Below are positions 12,369 through 24,400 of a DNA stretch of 64,000 nt, piece by piece. This stretch comes from Usnea hakonensis (lineage: Eukaryota > Ascomycota > Lecanoromycetes > Lecanorales > Parmeliaceae). A program made the position numbers and the translations under genes. The DNA is taken from assembly GCA_013423325.1 (NCBI GenBank), contig BLJB01000038.1:173240-237239 (forward strand). The letters are read 5' to 3'. Position 1 is the stretch's first letter; every line of letters begins with the position of its first letter. The notes below the pieces were generated by a model, which saw only the letters and a list, made by a program, of their open reading frames with translations, had not been told where the DNA came from and made no database searches.

Positions 12369-13745
12369 ATGGAAGTGACCGAGAGGCAGAAGCCAGACGA
12401 CGCTGTGCCTCCAGAAGGAGCAGAAGGAGAGAAACCTAGCAAAAATGCCCTAAAGAAGGCCGCAAAGGAAAAAGAAAAGGCCGAGAAGGCTGCCAAAAGA
12501 GAACAGCAAGAGCGAGAAGAGAAAGAAAAAGCTGCTGCCAGCGACACAGCCAGTCATCTCTATGGCCACCTCAACTATGAAGATCCCGCTCCTTTTGCCG
12601 AAGAGTTCCTTGACCTCGCAGTTCTGGAAGGCATCCCAGAAAATAGCAGGGTCACGTTTGAAGCAAGAATTGGCAACGCGAGGGTGCAGTCTGCGAAGCT
12701 GGGCTTCCTCGTGCTGAAGGATGGATTCGACAGCATCCAAGTTGTCGTTGCCGAGGGAGGAGGCCAGGGCATATCCAAACAGATGATCAAGTGGTGTGGG
12801 GCTCTCAATACAGAGTCCATCGTACGAGTCACGGGCCTTGTCAAGGCGCCAAAGGAGGAGGTGAAATCGACTACCATATCCCACCATGAGCTTCATCTCG
12901 AGAGCATCTACATCATCGCCGAAGCTCCGGAGTCGCTTCCCATCCAAGTCAAAGATTGCAATCAGCCTCCGCCCGGAGAAGAGGAGGGAGACGCCGAGAA
13001 TGAGGGAATGCCGAACGTCGGACTGAAGGCTCGACTTGATAACAAAGTCCTATCGCTACGAGCGCCTGCGAACGAAGCTATACGGCAGTTGGAAAGCGAG
13101 GTTTCCAGGCTGTTCTTCGAGTACATGATCGAGCACAAGTTTACAGACATACAACCCTCATACCTAGCCGGCGCAGCGACGGAAGGGGGCGCTGGAGTAT
13201 TCGAGGTCAAATATTTCGACGAAAAGGCGTACTTGACGCAAAGCCCGCAATTTTTCAAGCAAATGGCAATAGCCGGAGGCATGAAGAGGGTCTTCTCCAA
13301 AGGACCGGTCTTCAGGGCAGAGAACTCGAACACGAAAAGGCATCTAACAGAGGTACATTACTCCGAACCCCCAAACACTCGACTCGTGAACCTCACAGCC
13401 TAACCCCTATCACAGTTCACCGGTCTGGACTTCGAAATGACGATCCGCCACCACTACCACGAAGTCCTCTCCTTTGGCGAAAGCCTCATGATCCACATCA
13501 TCCGCGGTCTCCAAACGCAAGCGCTCCCCAAGAAGCTCACCAGCATCATCAAAGAAGCCGGCTACCCGGACGCCGGCACCTTCAAACTCCCCCCCGGCGA
13601 CAAAGCCGTCCGCATCACCTTCGCCGACGCCAAAGCCCTCCTCGCCGAAGCCGGCATCGACGGCGGCGACCCCCATTCAGACATAGAGTACGCACCCCCT
13701 CCCCTCCCCCCACCCCTAAAAAAAAANNAAAAAAAAAAAACCCCC

Positions 13746-13776
<31 letters not shown>

Positions 13777-14236
13777 AAAAAAAAAAATCCAAGAACCCCT
13801 CACCCAAACTAACCCTCTCCCCCCCAACAGCACAACCCAAGAACGCGCCCTCGGCGCCCTCATCCACACCAAGTACTCCACAGACTTCTACACCATAGAC
13901 CAATACCCCCGCGCCCTCCGCCCCTTCTACACCCACCCCTCCCGCACCTCCCCCCACCTCACAAACTCCTACGACTTCTTCATGCGCGGGCAGGAAATCA
14001 TGTCCGGCGCGCAGCGCATCCACAACCACGCCCACCTCGTCGAGAGCATGGCGCTCAAGGGCCTGGACGCGAGCGACGCCGGCTTCCGGCACTACGTGGA
14101 TGGGTTCCGGTGGGGGTGCGCGCCGCATGGGGGCGGGGGGGTGGGGTTGAATCGGGTGGTGCAGTTTTATTTGGGGCTGAATAATATAAGGGAGGCGACG
14201 CTGTTTCCGAGGGATCCGGGGAGGTTGGCGCCTTGA
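12369..14236 (+). CDS. DPS1: Aspartyl-tRNA synthetase, cytoplasmic
   Basis: Exons 12369-13352, 13416-13687 and 13831-14236 join in phase to 553 residues, close to the known length of fungal cytosolic AspRS. It charges tRNA-Asp with aspartate. A Lys/Glu-rich N-terminal extension (about residues 18-60), typical of eukaryotic class IIb enzymes and thought to bind tRNA, is followed by an OB-fold anticodon-binding domain (about 75-190) and the class II catalytic core. Visible are SPQFFKQM, motif 2 (FRAENSNTKRHLTEF, joined across intron 1) and motif 3 near the C terminus (GCAPHGGGGVGLNRVV, then LGLNNIREATLFPRDP). Within motif 3 the usual 'G(A/P)P' is read as GCAP. Intron 2 (13688-13830) contains long A and C homopolymers and two undetermined bases. 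The last exon is very GC-rich and its 3' flank is a G/A homopolymer-rich tract. The gene is convergent with KOG1. Confidence 0.95.
13718..13787. repeat. A/C homopolymer tract with two N bases (assembly gap)
   Basis: Runs of A, two undetermined bases at 13727-13728, more A, a long C run and again a long A run lie inside intron 2 of the AspRS gene. The true length is unknown. This looks like a sequencing or assembly breakdown at a low-complexity site. The exons on both sides are intact and in phase. Confidence 0.9.
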
Positions 14237-14773
14237 GGGAGGGGAGAGGGGGGTGGGGGTGAGGGTTACATAAAGGGGAAAAAGAAAAAAAAAAAAAAGG
14301 GGAGGGGGAGGGTTCATCGGCACGGCAGGAATGCTGTGTGTGTGTCCCAAAGGAAAAAGATGTCAGATGCTAGCTTTAGATGCCAAGAACCCTCTCTTCT
14401 AGCTACTCAGTAGACACACTTGACTTGGCTGCTTTATACGTGCTGCATACCCTACTAGAAGCCACAACGGCGAGCACCCATCTGTACATAAGATAAGACG
14501 CATACGCATACCAGCATAGCTCCACAAAGTCCTACGCACCCTATGCCTTAAGAGCGCCGATTCCCATGGATCCAAACCGATGCAACGCCTCGCTAAGCTG
14601 AAGAAAAAAAAAAGCCCCTAGAGGGCCACTAGCCATCGTCCGTATCGTATCGTATGTATCGTCCGAAAAACCCCCAAACCGTTCACTACTTACACCCAAA
14701 CCATCTCTTCTCATTTTCCCAAAACCTTTGCTTTCCTGATCCTGATATCCAGCTCCTGCTCCCTCGGTGTTAT
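14237..14773. other. Convergent 3' region between AspRS and KOG1
   Basis: A G/A-rich tract with an A run (about 14236-14310) is followed by unremarkable DNA that must hold the 3' ends of both convergent genes. No gene seen. Confidence 0.5.
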
Positions 14774-17700
14774 TCAAAGCCGATCGTGCCCCACCATCTT
14801 CCCAGCGCAAGTATAGACATTGACATGTCCGTGGCCGAGACTGCCCACCGCGAGCATCATGCGGTGGGGGTGAAAGGATGTACAAGCGATCGGGCTCGTC
14901 TTTGCGGACGTGAGGAAGGGGGTGTAGGGATGGACGGTGTTGATGCTTGCGCCGTTGACGTTGAAGAGGGTGAGGGCGTGGTTTTCCGAGCCGCTGGTTT
15001 GAATGAACGGAAAGGTTCGAAGATTAGTCATGTAAAAGAGAGGGCGGAGAAATAGAAGGAAGAGAAGAAGGCGACACTCACGTAGCGAAAACAGGCGCGT
15101 GCTCGTGGACACTCAATGTCCTCATCGTGTCACTTGTCGCGGCAATCTCTCTGACCGGGTCATCCTTTCGAATATCCCATAGTTTCACCTCTCCGTTCCT
15201 CGATCCGCTGATCAGTTCCCTGAAACCACCACGTTGCATGTGCACGTTGGTGATCCATTGCTTGTGCTTCCGCCAACATCGAACCATGGCGAGCGCAGGC
15301 TTTTGGCGGGTATCGAAGATGCGAATGGCGCCGTCGCCGTAGCCGGCGCAAAAGACGTTGCCAGCGACTTGATCCGAGGTCAGGGAGGTTATGCAGGAGC
15401 CGGAGCGGGCAGGAATGTCCTTTTGCTGTTGTCAATATGATGTTCAAGTGAATCTAGTAGGAGAGACCGTACATTGGTGCAGATCTCTGTTGCAGCGTTC
15501 CACACTCTAATGACTTTGACGTCTCCCGCCACTAATAGCTTGCCTTGACCTTGTTGCCAGTCTAGAACCAGTCCAGCGTTCTTGTTGCTTGGAAGAAGGT
15601 CGGTGAGAGCGCGGAAAGCCGAGACCAGTTCGACGTCCTCTGACTCATAATTCCGGAATATTTTGATCACCCCGTCTGAAGAGCCAGTCATCATTAGAGC
15701 TTGATCGTCCTCATTGATGAAACGAGCTTCATTTATGCGGGATCCTTTTGGATTGCCGTTCGAAAATCGATTCAGTCGGCTACTCTGCTGCCAATTCCAT
15801 ATACTTCACGTTCGATTAGTGTCCATAAGTTATAGAAGTCGGTGTAACCTACCATATGCTATCGCGATCGTCGGCGATGGCAAGATGATCCTCAAATTGG
15901 TGGAAAGACATCTTCGTCGGCTGGCTTGCATTGTTGAAGAACGCAGTAGGCACGTCCCAAGGGCTACTACTCGCAACCCCTTTAAGCGGCTGGGTCATTG
16001 AAAGCGTCTTCTCGTTGCGAACTCTCCTCCAGAGCCGAGAGTTATAATCATCGCTGCCTGGCTCATCAGGCTCATTGGGCTTCATTTGCGGTTCACGGAA
16101 GTACTATAAAGTCAACAGGGGACCAAATCATGATATGCAATGCGGGCTTACCTCGATGGACCACTCGAAGAAGACGCTTTCCAGTGGTAATGTTACATGT
16201 TCGTTGGGATCTTGTTTCTTAAAACCTTTTGGTAGTGGGACTCTCGCTTTTTGATACTTCGCCGATACTGAAGTGGTATCGTTCTGATTAGGCGGTGTAC
16301 TCCATTCGGCAGGTATGCCTGGGCGTACTGGACCTGCCATTCTTTTCTGTTGGGCGGTCTGATGAGCAGTCTCCGAAGACGGAAGGCTGTCCGTTGAGCC
16401 TGAGCTACCGAGACCGAAATATTTTAGAGCAGCTGCGACACTCGCATTGCGTCTGAGTCCGGCGGACAGATAGCCATCATTCTTGTGCGGGTTCTGGGCC
16501 GCTGTTGGGGCCGTTGGTTGCGGAGCCTGGCTAGCCGGTGCTGCTGACGGCTGTCTGGAGTGACCAGCTGACCGTTGCGTGAGTCCAATAAGGTTCTGAA
16601 TGACACGCAGAGCGTAAGGTGCGAGAGGCGAGTTTACCAACATCTCATGGACATGATCGACGATAATGCTAGCTGCTTGGGCGACTTCTGGATGGCCGTC
16701 AACGGACAAGACCAGTAGATGTAGCCACATCGAACTTTGGACACTGTTATGTGAGATCATCGACCTCTTAGCAGTTTCCGAATCCTCATGACCTGAGCCA
16801 TTGACCTTAGTTTCATTGTCGTATCCAGTGTACATGAGTTTGTCTCTCTCTTCCACAAGATTCTCATAGGCTGTGGTGAGGAATTTGTTCTGATACCTCT
16901 TGACAAAGGCAGAAAAGAATACAAGTAATTCTTTCCGTACCATAGCGTTACCATCTGTAGTCATAGACATCAAAGCCGAAGCGATCGTTTCTTCGTTTTG
17001 GGCTACTTGATCAGTAAGATCAGGTATACCAAGGAAGCTGGTCAAGGCGTGTACAGCTGCTGCCCTTACTTCTGGTACCGGATCGATTACGAGAGCACAG
17101 AGACGATGATGCGCGAAGCATCGGATGCCGACCCACTTCGCCTCCGGGAAATCTTTCCAAAGCATACTTATGCACAGACAAGACCATTGCCGAAGCAAGG
17201 GATTCTCCGGGTCCTGAAGATAACCAATGCAAGCCTCAATCAGGTCTGGTGAGAGGCATACTTGCTGACCTTGAGGAAATCCGCGGCAAAACATCGCGAT
17301 GACAAAGGCTGACATAGCCTTATGTTCAGTCGCGTTGGCCACTGGAATTCCCGACTCGGGAAAGAGACTTCTAGTGAAGTATTGATACCCACTGTCTTTG
17401 AGGAGGTCTGCCTGAACAGCTTTGGCATCCACAGCAACTATCCGCGCCCAAATGAAGATCATGATAGCCTTGAGCTCGTGGGCCGGAGATTGAAGGAGTT
17501 TGACCACGTAAGGAAAGATCCCGATTGTAAGTGCAAGGTTGACAGCCCAAGGCCCGAGGTCTAGAAACTTGCTGAGAAGTATTAAAGCTCTAAGCCGATG
17601 AACCTGGCTAAGGAGAACTTGGAGTACAATGGGGAGTTGGGTCGGAGCTTGCTGTTTTGGAGCCCCTTGCTGAAGGTAAACGTCAAAAGCCGTTAGCTGC

Positions 17701-19416
17701 TCAGTGAAGAAAGAAGAGTGTTGATATTCATATGGTTTGCCACCGCGTTCCTCGGCTGCTAGCATGGGGTCGAGCTGGGACAAACACATCTCGATCGCCA
17801 AGTCCCATGATTCCCATAAAGGATGATTGTACGTCAAAGGGATCTCGGGCATAGACATCGGATGGCAACCGTAGGATCTCATTATTCTTTGGGCCACAAG
17901 GAAATTCCGGAATAGTGCTGCCACCATGAGATCCTGACGGAAGAGCTGTCTGAAAAGGGATCTTGGTAGCACGTTCCACGCAATTGTGTCTGTAATGGCA
18001 GTTAGTATCCAATTGAGCTCCCCTATTGGGCTCCTTCGTTCCGCTGCGCGCCCGGGAACCCTCCGTACGTCTTTGACATTCAGTCCAGTAGGCAGTGGAT
18101 TCTCCAGAACATGATAAGTCATAGAGACAATGATGGGGTTAGTCAGACAAGCTGTAAAGAGATCATTAGGGAGGTCTGGGTTTGTGGGTAGCGTCTCTTC
18201 TTTCTGACAGGCTGCCAATTGGATGTTGTTCGAATAGTTCTGTAGCTGTGCGTTTGGATCTCGTGCTCTGGCTTCCGCATTTTCTAATTCGTGCTTTTCA
18301 ATGCAGCGGTCGAAGTTCGCAATGATGTTTCCGGCATGCGAACAGTCGTATATGTAGATAACGGGCCCCCCCAACCAGCCTTGCAAGTCATACACTGACA
18401 CGGGAATATACTGCGTGTAGTCTTTATTGAAAACCCAAAACTCGCCAGATGGTGTCGGTAACGGGACGCCATGACCGTTGTAATGAAACAGGACCCGTTC
18501 CTCTTTCGCATTACGGCGCAGCGACATGCAGAACTTTTTGGTCTCTTCAACGGATGGATCCAGGTATTGCTTGTATCTAGTCTTCATACTCATTCCCTCA
18601 TACTGATCTTGAAGTTTCTTCCCTATGATCTCCATCATCTTGGTTGAGGGTTGCGTCTGTGATATAGGGTTAGTCCAGCACTCCTCGACCGCTGTGGGCT
18701 GCGTTTTGTAAACATCTGGTGGGTCCACCCCAATGTTGAGACACAGAACCAAGGCAGCGGACACTGTTTTTGAACGCTCTCTATGACGCCACTCCTCGAG
18801 AGGTCTGATCCATTCTGCCTCTTTCGGCTTCCCACCACTCTCATGCCGTTTATCCGTGAAGTACATGTAGAAAGTCTAGTGAAAGCGTTAGCGGACCCAG
18901 AATTTGAAGATATGGCAGATAACATGTGAAAATTACCGAATTGAGTTGTCCGAGGAACTCACTCGAGTTGTACTGGTCTTCCCAACCGTGGCGGAGTTCC
19001 GCATGCTCTTCAACGCCTGTTTCTCCTGACGAGAGACCATTTTCCGGCTCATGAGTGGTCTTGGACCTTGTCATCGACGTCTTTGGCCGGCGGGCCATGA
19101 TTTGATGATTTTCTGTTCGACTCGAAGGAATGCCCTGGATCTTAGACGACTCATTATATGGTCCTGACAGGGCGGCGTGAGGAGCTGCATGGCCGTTCAC
19201 CAACGCAGTATCTAGTCGAGTGCCATCTTGAGAAGCTATCCGAGCATTCTCGAGGTTACCATAGGGTCGGCCGGTGGTATGTCCGTTTGTCGGTCCTTGT
19301 GAAGGCCCGTCAGCAGACTGGCCGTGCTGCGTTTCGGACTGTAAAGCGGTGCGGGAAGGAGCGTTGCTTGGCTGAAACATTGTCGACGCAGGTAATGTAG
19401 ATCTTAATAAAGCCAT
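14774..19416 (-). CDS. KOG1: TORC1 subunit Kog1/Raptor
   Basis: Six exons on the minus strand join in phase: 18937-19416, 16152-18875, 15853-16103, 15473-15803, 15082-15425 and 14774-14993, giving about 1449 residues. Kog1/Raptor is the substrate-recruiting scaffold of TOR complex 1 at the vacuole/lysosome. The Raptor N-terminal caspase-like domain (about residues 195-350) shows FHYNGHGVP and YIYDCSHAGNI; the middle is an armadillo/HEAT-type helical region; the last four exons give WD40 blades (for example MTGSSDGVIKIFR, ISGSRNGEVKLWDIRK). A Ser/Pro/Gln-rich linker lies before the WD region. The N-terminal 160 residues are low complexity. An alternative start is possible: ATG at 19500 in a 7-nt exon (19494-19500) spliced to 19424 would add five residues in frame. 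Confidence 0.93.
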
Positions 19417-21446
19417 ACTTGTCCCTACACGTAACGATTTGTCAAATCATCCTCTCACAACTCGAAGTTGAGGTCCGGCTGATAGATGCTTACCCTGCAT
19501 GAAGACTCAGAGCCCCACGTGCCAATGCAAGCGCCCGCAACGGCGCAATTCACTCTGTCAAAAAGAGAAGAAAGATGAAGAGGTATACAGGGCAAATGAG
19601 AAAGACATTTGAGCTGGGGAAGGAGTTTCAAGGCCTCTCTTTTTGATCCCAAGAGGCCCGTAAAAATTTATCAGCATGACGGATTATGGATGACGGACAT
19701 TGCAATGGGCCAATCCAGCTCGGAAATTTGGTAGGCATCCCCGCCATTGACGGGTAGTTTCGGGTAGTCCCGTAGTCTATTCCGCATACGGATCAGCATT
19801 TGATTCAGTGATCCACTTCATCATCGGCAGGTCGGTGCAACCTACTTTATTTCAGGTACCTACCTTACTTTACCCTCTGAAAGTGATAATGGTGAACAAC
19901 ATCGGATTGAACCATTATGCCGAAACTTGGCTCACAACTTATAACACTGTACGAGTACCCGTACCTCAATGCATTCCCAAAGCGCTCTTGCGGAGCATTG
20001 CTTTCTCCATCTGCAATTCTTACTTTAGTACAGTATTGAGTGGAGATTATCGGATACACAGCCGAGATAACAAAGCCTGCAATTTGACTTTCGTAATCGT
20101 TGTCTCAAAAACCCAAAGCTGTGTGCTTTGAAGAGCTCGGGTCGTACAGGCTTGAGCACTTTTACTAATGGTATTGGAGAGGTCAACAGAAGAACAAAGG
20201 TCCCAAAGCAGACATGTGCATCATTACAACTCAGCCTTGATGCTTGAAAGCTACGTATTCACTAATTTCCAAGGAGGGTGCAAAGTGCCTAGTGTAATTG
20301 ATGCACAGCGTCCTGTCCAGCCGTCGCTAGTCCTGTCCTTAGACATCTCTCGCAATCATAGATGAGCCCGAGACAGGCTGCGAGTACAAAAACTCTCCGT
20401 GTCTTCCCGTAAGCACCGGGATGTACAAGTCCCGATCTGATCGATAAGTCGAGATCTGCGACAGATGACAAGCAAAGGTAGAGGAGCCATGGATAGGGCC
20501 ATACTGAAGCAGTCGCAAAAGGTAGAAAGTAATTATGAAAGCCAGACTTTGGAAGAGGACAAGTAAGGTAAGGGAGGTGAAATACATAGTGGGTAAAGTA
20601 GGTACTCTATATATGATTGAAGGATGGTGTGAAATAATGAAATTTGCAATGCCTGTCTGCCATGCGACGATATGCTCCTGCAAGGATCTATTCTAATTTT
20701 GAAACACCCACTAAAAACATCCCAGCATCCCAGCCCCACCTCTTTTCATCCTCACACAAATCCCACTGGAAATTATGCCAAGATTTAGAAATCAGCGTCA
20801 AATATGAATCATAAAGGATTCCGCGGCAAGGCTCATACATGGTAGATATGATAGCTCCCATCAGCCTTTAACTTAAAATGTCTCTCTCTGCTTTATGAAA
20901 CGTAAGAGAGAGAGAGAGTGTGTGTGTGTGAAAAAGAGAGAGAGGAAAAGGGATCCAAAAGTCTTGGCGGAAAAGGAAGCGCTAGTGTACCTAGGCCGCC
21001 AGGAACACCGCCGCCAGCCTCCCAGGGGTCGCTTAGAATCTTCCAAGGCATTTGCTTCAATTCGAAAACCAATGATCATCCGACCGAGCTCATCCTCTGC
21101 ATCTTCCAGCACATTGACGACTGCATGAGTATCCAGCGCATTCATACATCATTGTCGCATCATCTTCGAAACTCTTACTTTCCACCCCAATGTCTCCTCG
21201 CTGCACTTGAGCCGCGGAATATCTCCATAGCCCCATCCACGACGCCGCTCCCTGAACCAACCCCCTGCTTCAAGCTTCATCCTCCCTACCTTTGATGCCA
21301 ACCCGCAGAGTGCCGTCACCCACTCAACTTTGATCAAACTCTTCTGACGTTCGTGTAACCTTTCACTTGAGTCGTATAATCGACTAGAGAGGTTGGTGGT
21401 TGAAGCTGCAAGTCCATCGGCCCCTCCGCATCAAGGCGGCGCAATC
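19417..21446. other. Divergent intergenic region KOG1/TeaA
   Basis: Two kilobases shared by the upstream regions of two divergently transcribed genes. It may include a 5' UTR intron or tiny first exon of KOG1 (donor at 19493, acceptor at 19425) and the long 5' UTR expected for the TeaA gene. I found no convincing gene. Confidence 0.5.
20905..20930. repeat. AG/TG dinucleotide microsatellite
   Basis: About six AG units followed directly by about six TG units, upstream of the TeaA gene. Confidence 0.85.
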
Positions 21447-24400
21447 ATGTCATTCTTATTTGGCAAAAAGAGCAAGGAGGCAAAGGGCCAAAGTGCGCAC
21501 ATTCAGAGACCGCATGACGTACAGAATGCACCAGCATCAGGTGCTCCAATACCCACAGTCAATGGTTTAAGGCCGAAAGAACGAGGGGCTGGGTTACAGT
21601 CTCCAACGCCAGGTGCCGGCGCCAACATATCCGCCAATTCGATCGATAATGGAAACACCCCGAGTCCAGAGCATGGACAAGGCCAACGAGGACGGCAGGA
21701 TTCAGATTTAACAGTATGTCGTCACCCATCCTTCAACGTTTGGGCCAGCCAGGCGCAAGACAAGACTAATGGCGGACAATTCTGGCAATGTGCAAAATAA
21801 TGCTGATACTGATACTGTGCCTACGTAGCGTGGCCCACGGCCTCTTCAAAATGGTCCTCCTCAGGGCGTCAACCCTTACCCCTGGTCTCAACGACAGCTC
21901 TCCTTCACAAACTCGCAACCAAATCCGTTCCCCAGATATGGCGCGGCTGTCAATGCTACCTCGTCCAAAGAGGGAGACATATATTTGATGGGTGGACTTG
22001 TCAATGGGACGACTGTTAAGGGCGATCTCTGGATGATCGAGTCTGGGGGCAGTAATCTCGCATGTTATCCAGTCGGAACAACATTCGAAGGTCCGGGTCC
22101 ACGTGTTGGCCATGCAAGTCTACTAGTGGGAAACGCATTCATCGTTTTCGGCGGCGACACCAAAATGGATGAACGGGACAAGCTAGATGACACGCTCTAC
22201 CTGCTGAATACCTGTACGTGAAGTTCCCGCCCTAGATTCAGCACGTCTCTAACATCTCCAGCAACCCGCCATTGGTCAAGATCTATGCCTCCAGGGCAAA
22301 GGCCAGCAGGTCGATACGGGCATACACTGAACATCTTGGGTTCCAAAATCTACGTCTTCGGTGGTCAAGTCGAGGGTTATTTTTTTAATGACTTACTTTG
22401 CTTCGACTTGAACGCTTTACAAAACGCCAATAGTAAATGGGAAATGCTCATCCAGACCAGCAACGAGGGCGGCCCTCCAGAAGGACAGATACCTCCTGCC
22501 AGGACGAACCACACCATCGTGAGCTGGAATGATAAGCTTTACTTGTAAGGCAATCCAATCACCTGTTTGACAAACGATACTGAATTCTACAGATTTGGTG
22601 GCACCAATGGTACACAATGGTTCAACGATGTATGGTCATACGATCCGAAAGTCGTCGCATGGAGTCAACTTGACTGCATAGGCTACATACCAGCGCCACG
22701 TGAAGGACACTCAGCCGCCTTAGTCGACGATGTCATGTACATTTTTGGAGGTCGCACTGAAGAGGGCACCGACTTGGGCGATTTGGCAGCATTCAGGATC
22801 ACTTCTCGGCGCTGGTACACTTTTCAGAATATGGGTCCGTCGCCATCGCCACGGTCTGGCCACAGCATGACCGCTTTTGGCAAGCAGATCGTCGTCCTTG
22901 CCGGGGAACCAAGTTCTGCGACCCGAGATCCGGGCGAGTTGAGCATGGTCTACATCTTGAATACCGTGAAAATCAGGTATCCCAACGACCAGCAAATTCA
23001 GAACACACCAGCCGGGGAGCGAGTACCCGGAAATCGCAGGCCTAGTCAGGAGCGAGGCATTGGCCCTCCCAATAGGGGGATCAATGCTCCAAATGGCGCT
23101 CCAGATGGCCTTAACAGGAAATTTAGTGGCTCGCGAGAAAGCATGGCCGGCCCTTCTCGTGGTCCAGCAATAGGGCCAGGACCAGGACCAGGACCCGGAC
23201 CCGGATCAGGCGGAAGAGGCCAAGATGTGGTAAACATGACAAACGGTCCCTCTCCACCTGGTGGAGGATCTCGACTTCCCCGCGCTTCAGTGGCTCAAGC
23301 GCCCCCAGGGCCACCTCCACAGCAGCAAGCTCCACCACCACGAGCAAATGGAATAATGTCACCAAATAATGGGCCCAGAAGCAGAACCCCCACTAGAGAA
23401 AATCGTGGTTTCGGCCCTCCTGTCGATACGGGCCGAGGACCATCCTTCGAAAAAGAGAACGTGACTCCCCCCATAGTATCACCGATTGGACGAGATGGGC
23501 CAAGACAAGGCCCAACCGCTCGTTCCATGAGTCCTAATATCAACGGACGCCGTACGCCAACACAGCAACCAATACAGCAGCCTTCAAGGTTTGCAGACCA
23601 GGCAAGTGACTACGATGACCCTCAGAAGTATGATCCGTCATATGGCATATTAGGAACTCGTCAAGAACCTGCAATGGATGAAATAGACCGATTCCCGTCT
23701 GCTGGCTCACAACAGCAGCGATCCTTCAACGACCAATACGATGAGCCTCACGATAATTCTTTGAGAAATAATAGGAATCAACGAGATAATTCGATTCCTC
23801 GCCAGCAGCTTGAGCAGCTGGAGAATCAGCATCAAGGTTTACAAAACCAGTTTGAGGTTCTTGACAATCAGCATCAAGGTCTCAAAGGTGAGTACCTGGG
23901 TCTCCGAAGCGAAAATCAAGATCTTCGAGGCGAGCATCAAGGGCTTCAGAACGAGCATCAAGGGCTTCAGAACGAGCATCAAGGCCTCCAAAGCGAGCAT
24001 AAAGACCTTCAAAGCGAGCATCAAAATCTCCAGAACGAGCATCAGGGTCTCCAAACTCAACAACAGGATCTTAAGCAAGCATTAGAAGCAGCAAAGAGCC
24101 GTAATGCCTGGTATGCGTCCGAGATGGCTTTAGCGCGCCAGGCCGGTTACCAGCCGAATACCTCTGGAAGCCCGCTTGACGAAAGGGCTGCTCAGTCATT
24201 TGGCAATGATGACAAACCACTCTTGGAGGCGTTGATCGCTGTGCGCACGCAGCTCGCTGAAGTGCAAAGCAATCTGGAATCACGTGAGGATGCTGCAGCT
24301 CAAGAAGTTGCAGCAGCAGAACAGCAACGCGACACTGCAATCCGTGAAGCCGCCTATGCCAAAGCCAGGCTTGCAGCCCATGGTAGTAGCCACGTAGGAA

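Noticed and set aside
13562..14350. Long minus-strand frame opposite the AspRS 3' exons
   Set aside because: It runs through the homopolymer tract and Ns, is low complexity (runs of Phe, Gly and Pro) and lies opposite well-conserved AspRS exons; a shadow of high-GC coding DNA.
23812..24072. Regular short repeats that might suggest a CRISPR array
   Set aside because: Repeats are directly adjacent 21-bp coding units without spacers, in a eukaryotic gene.
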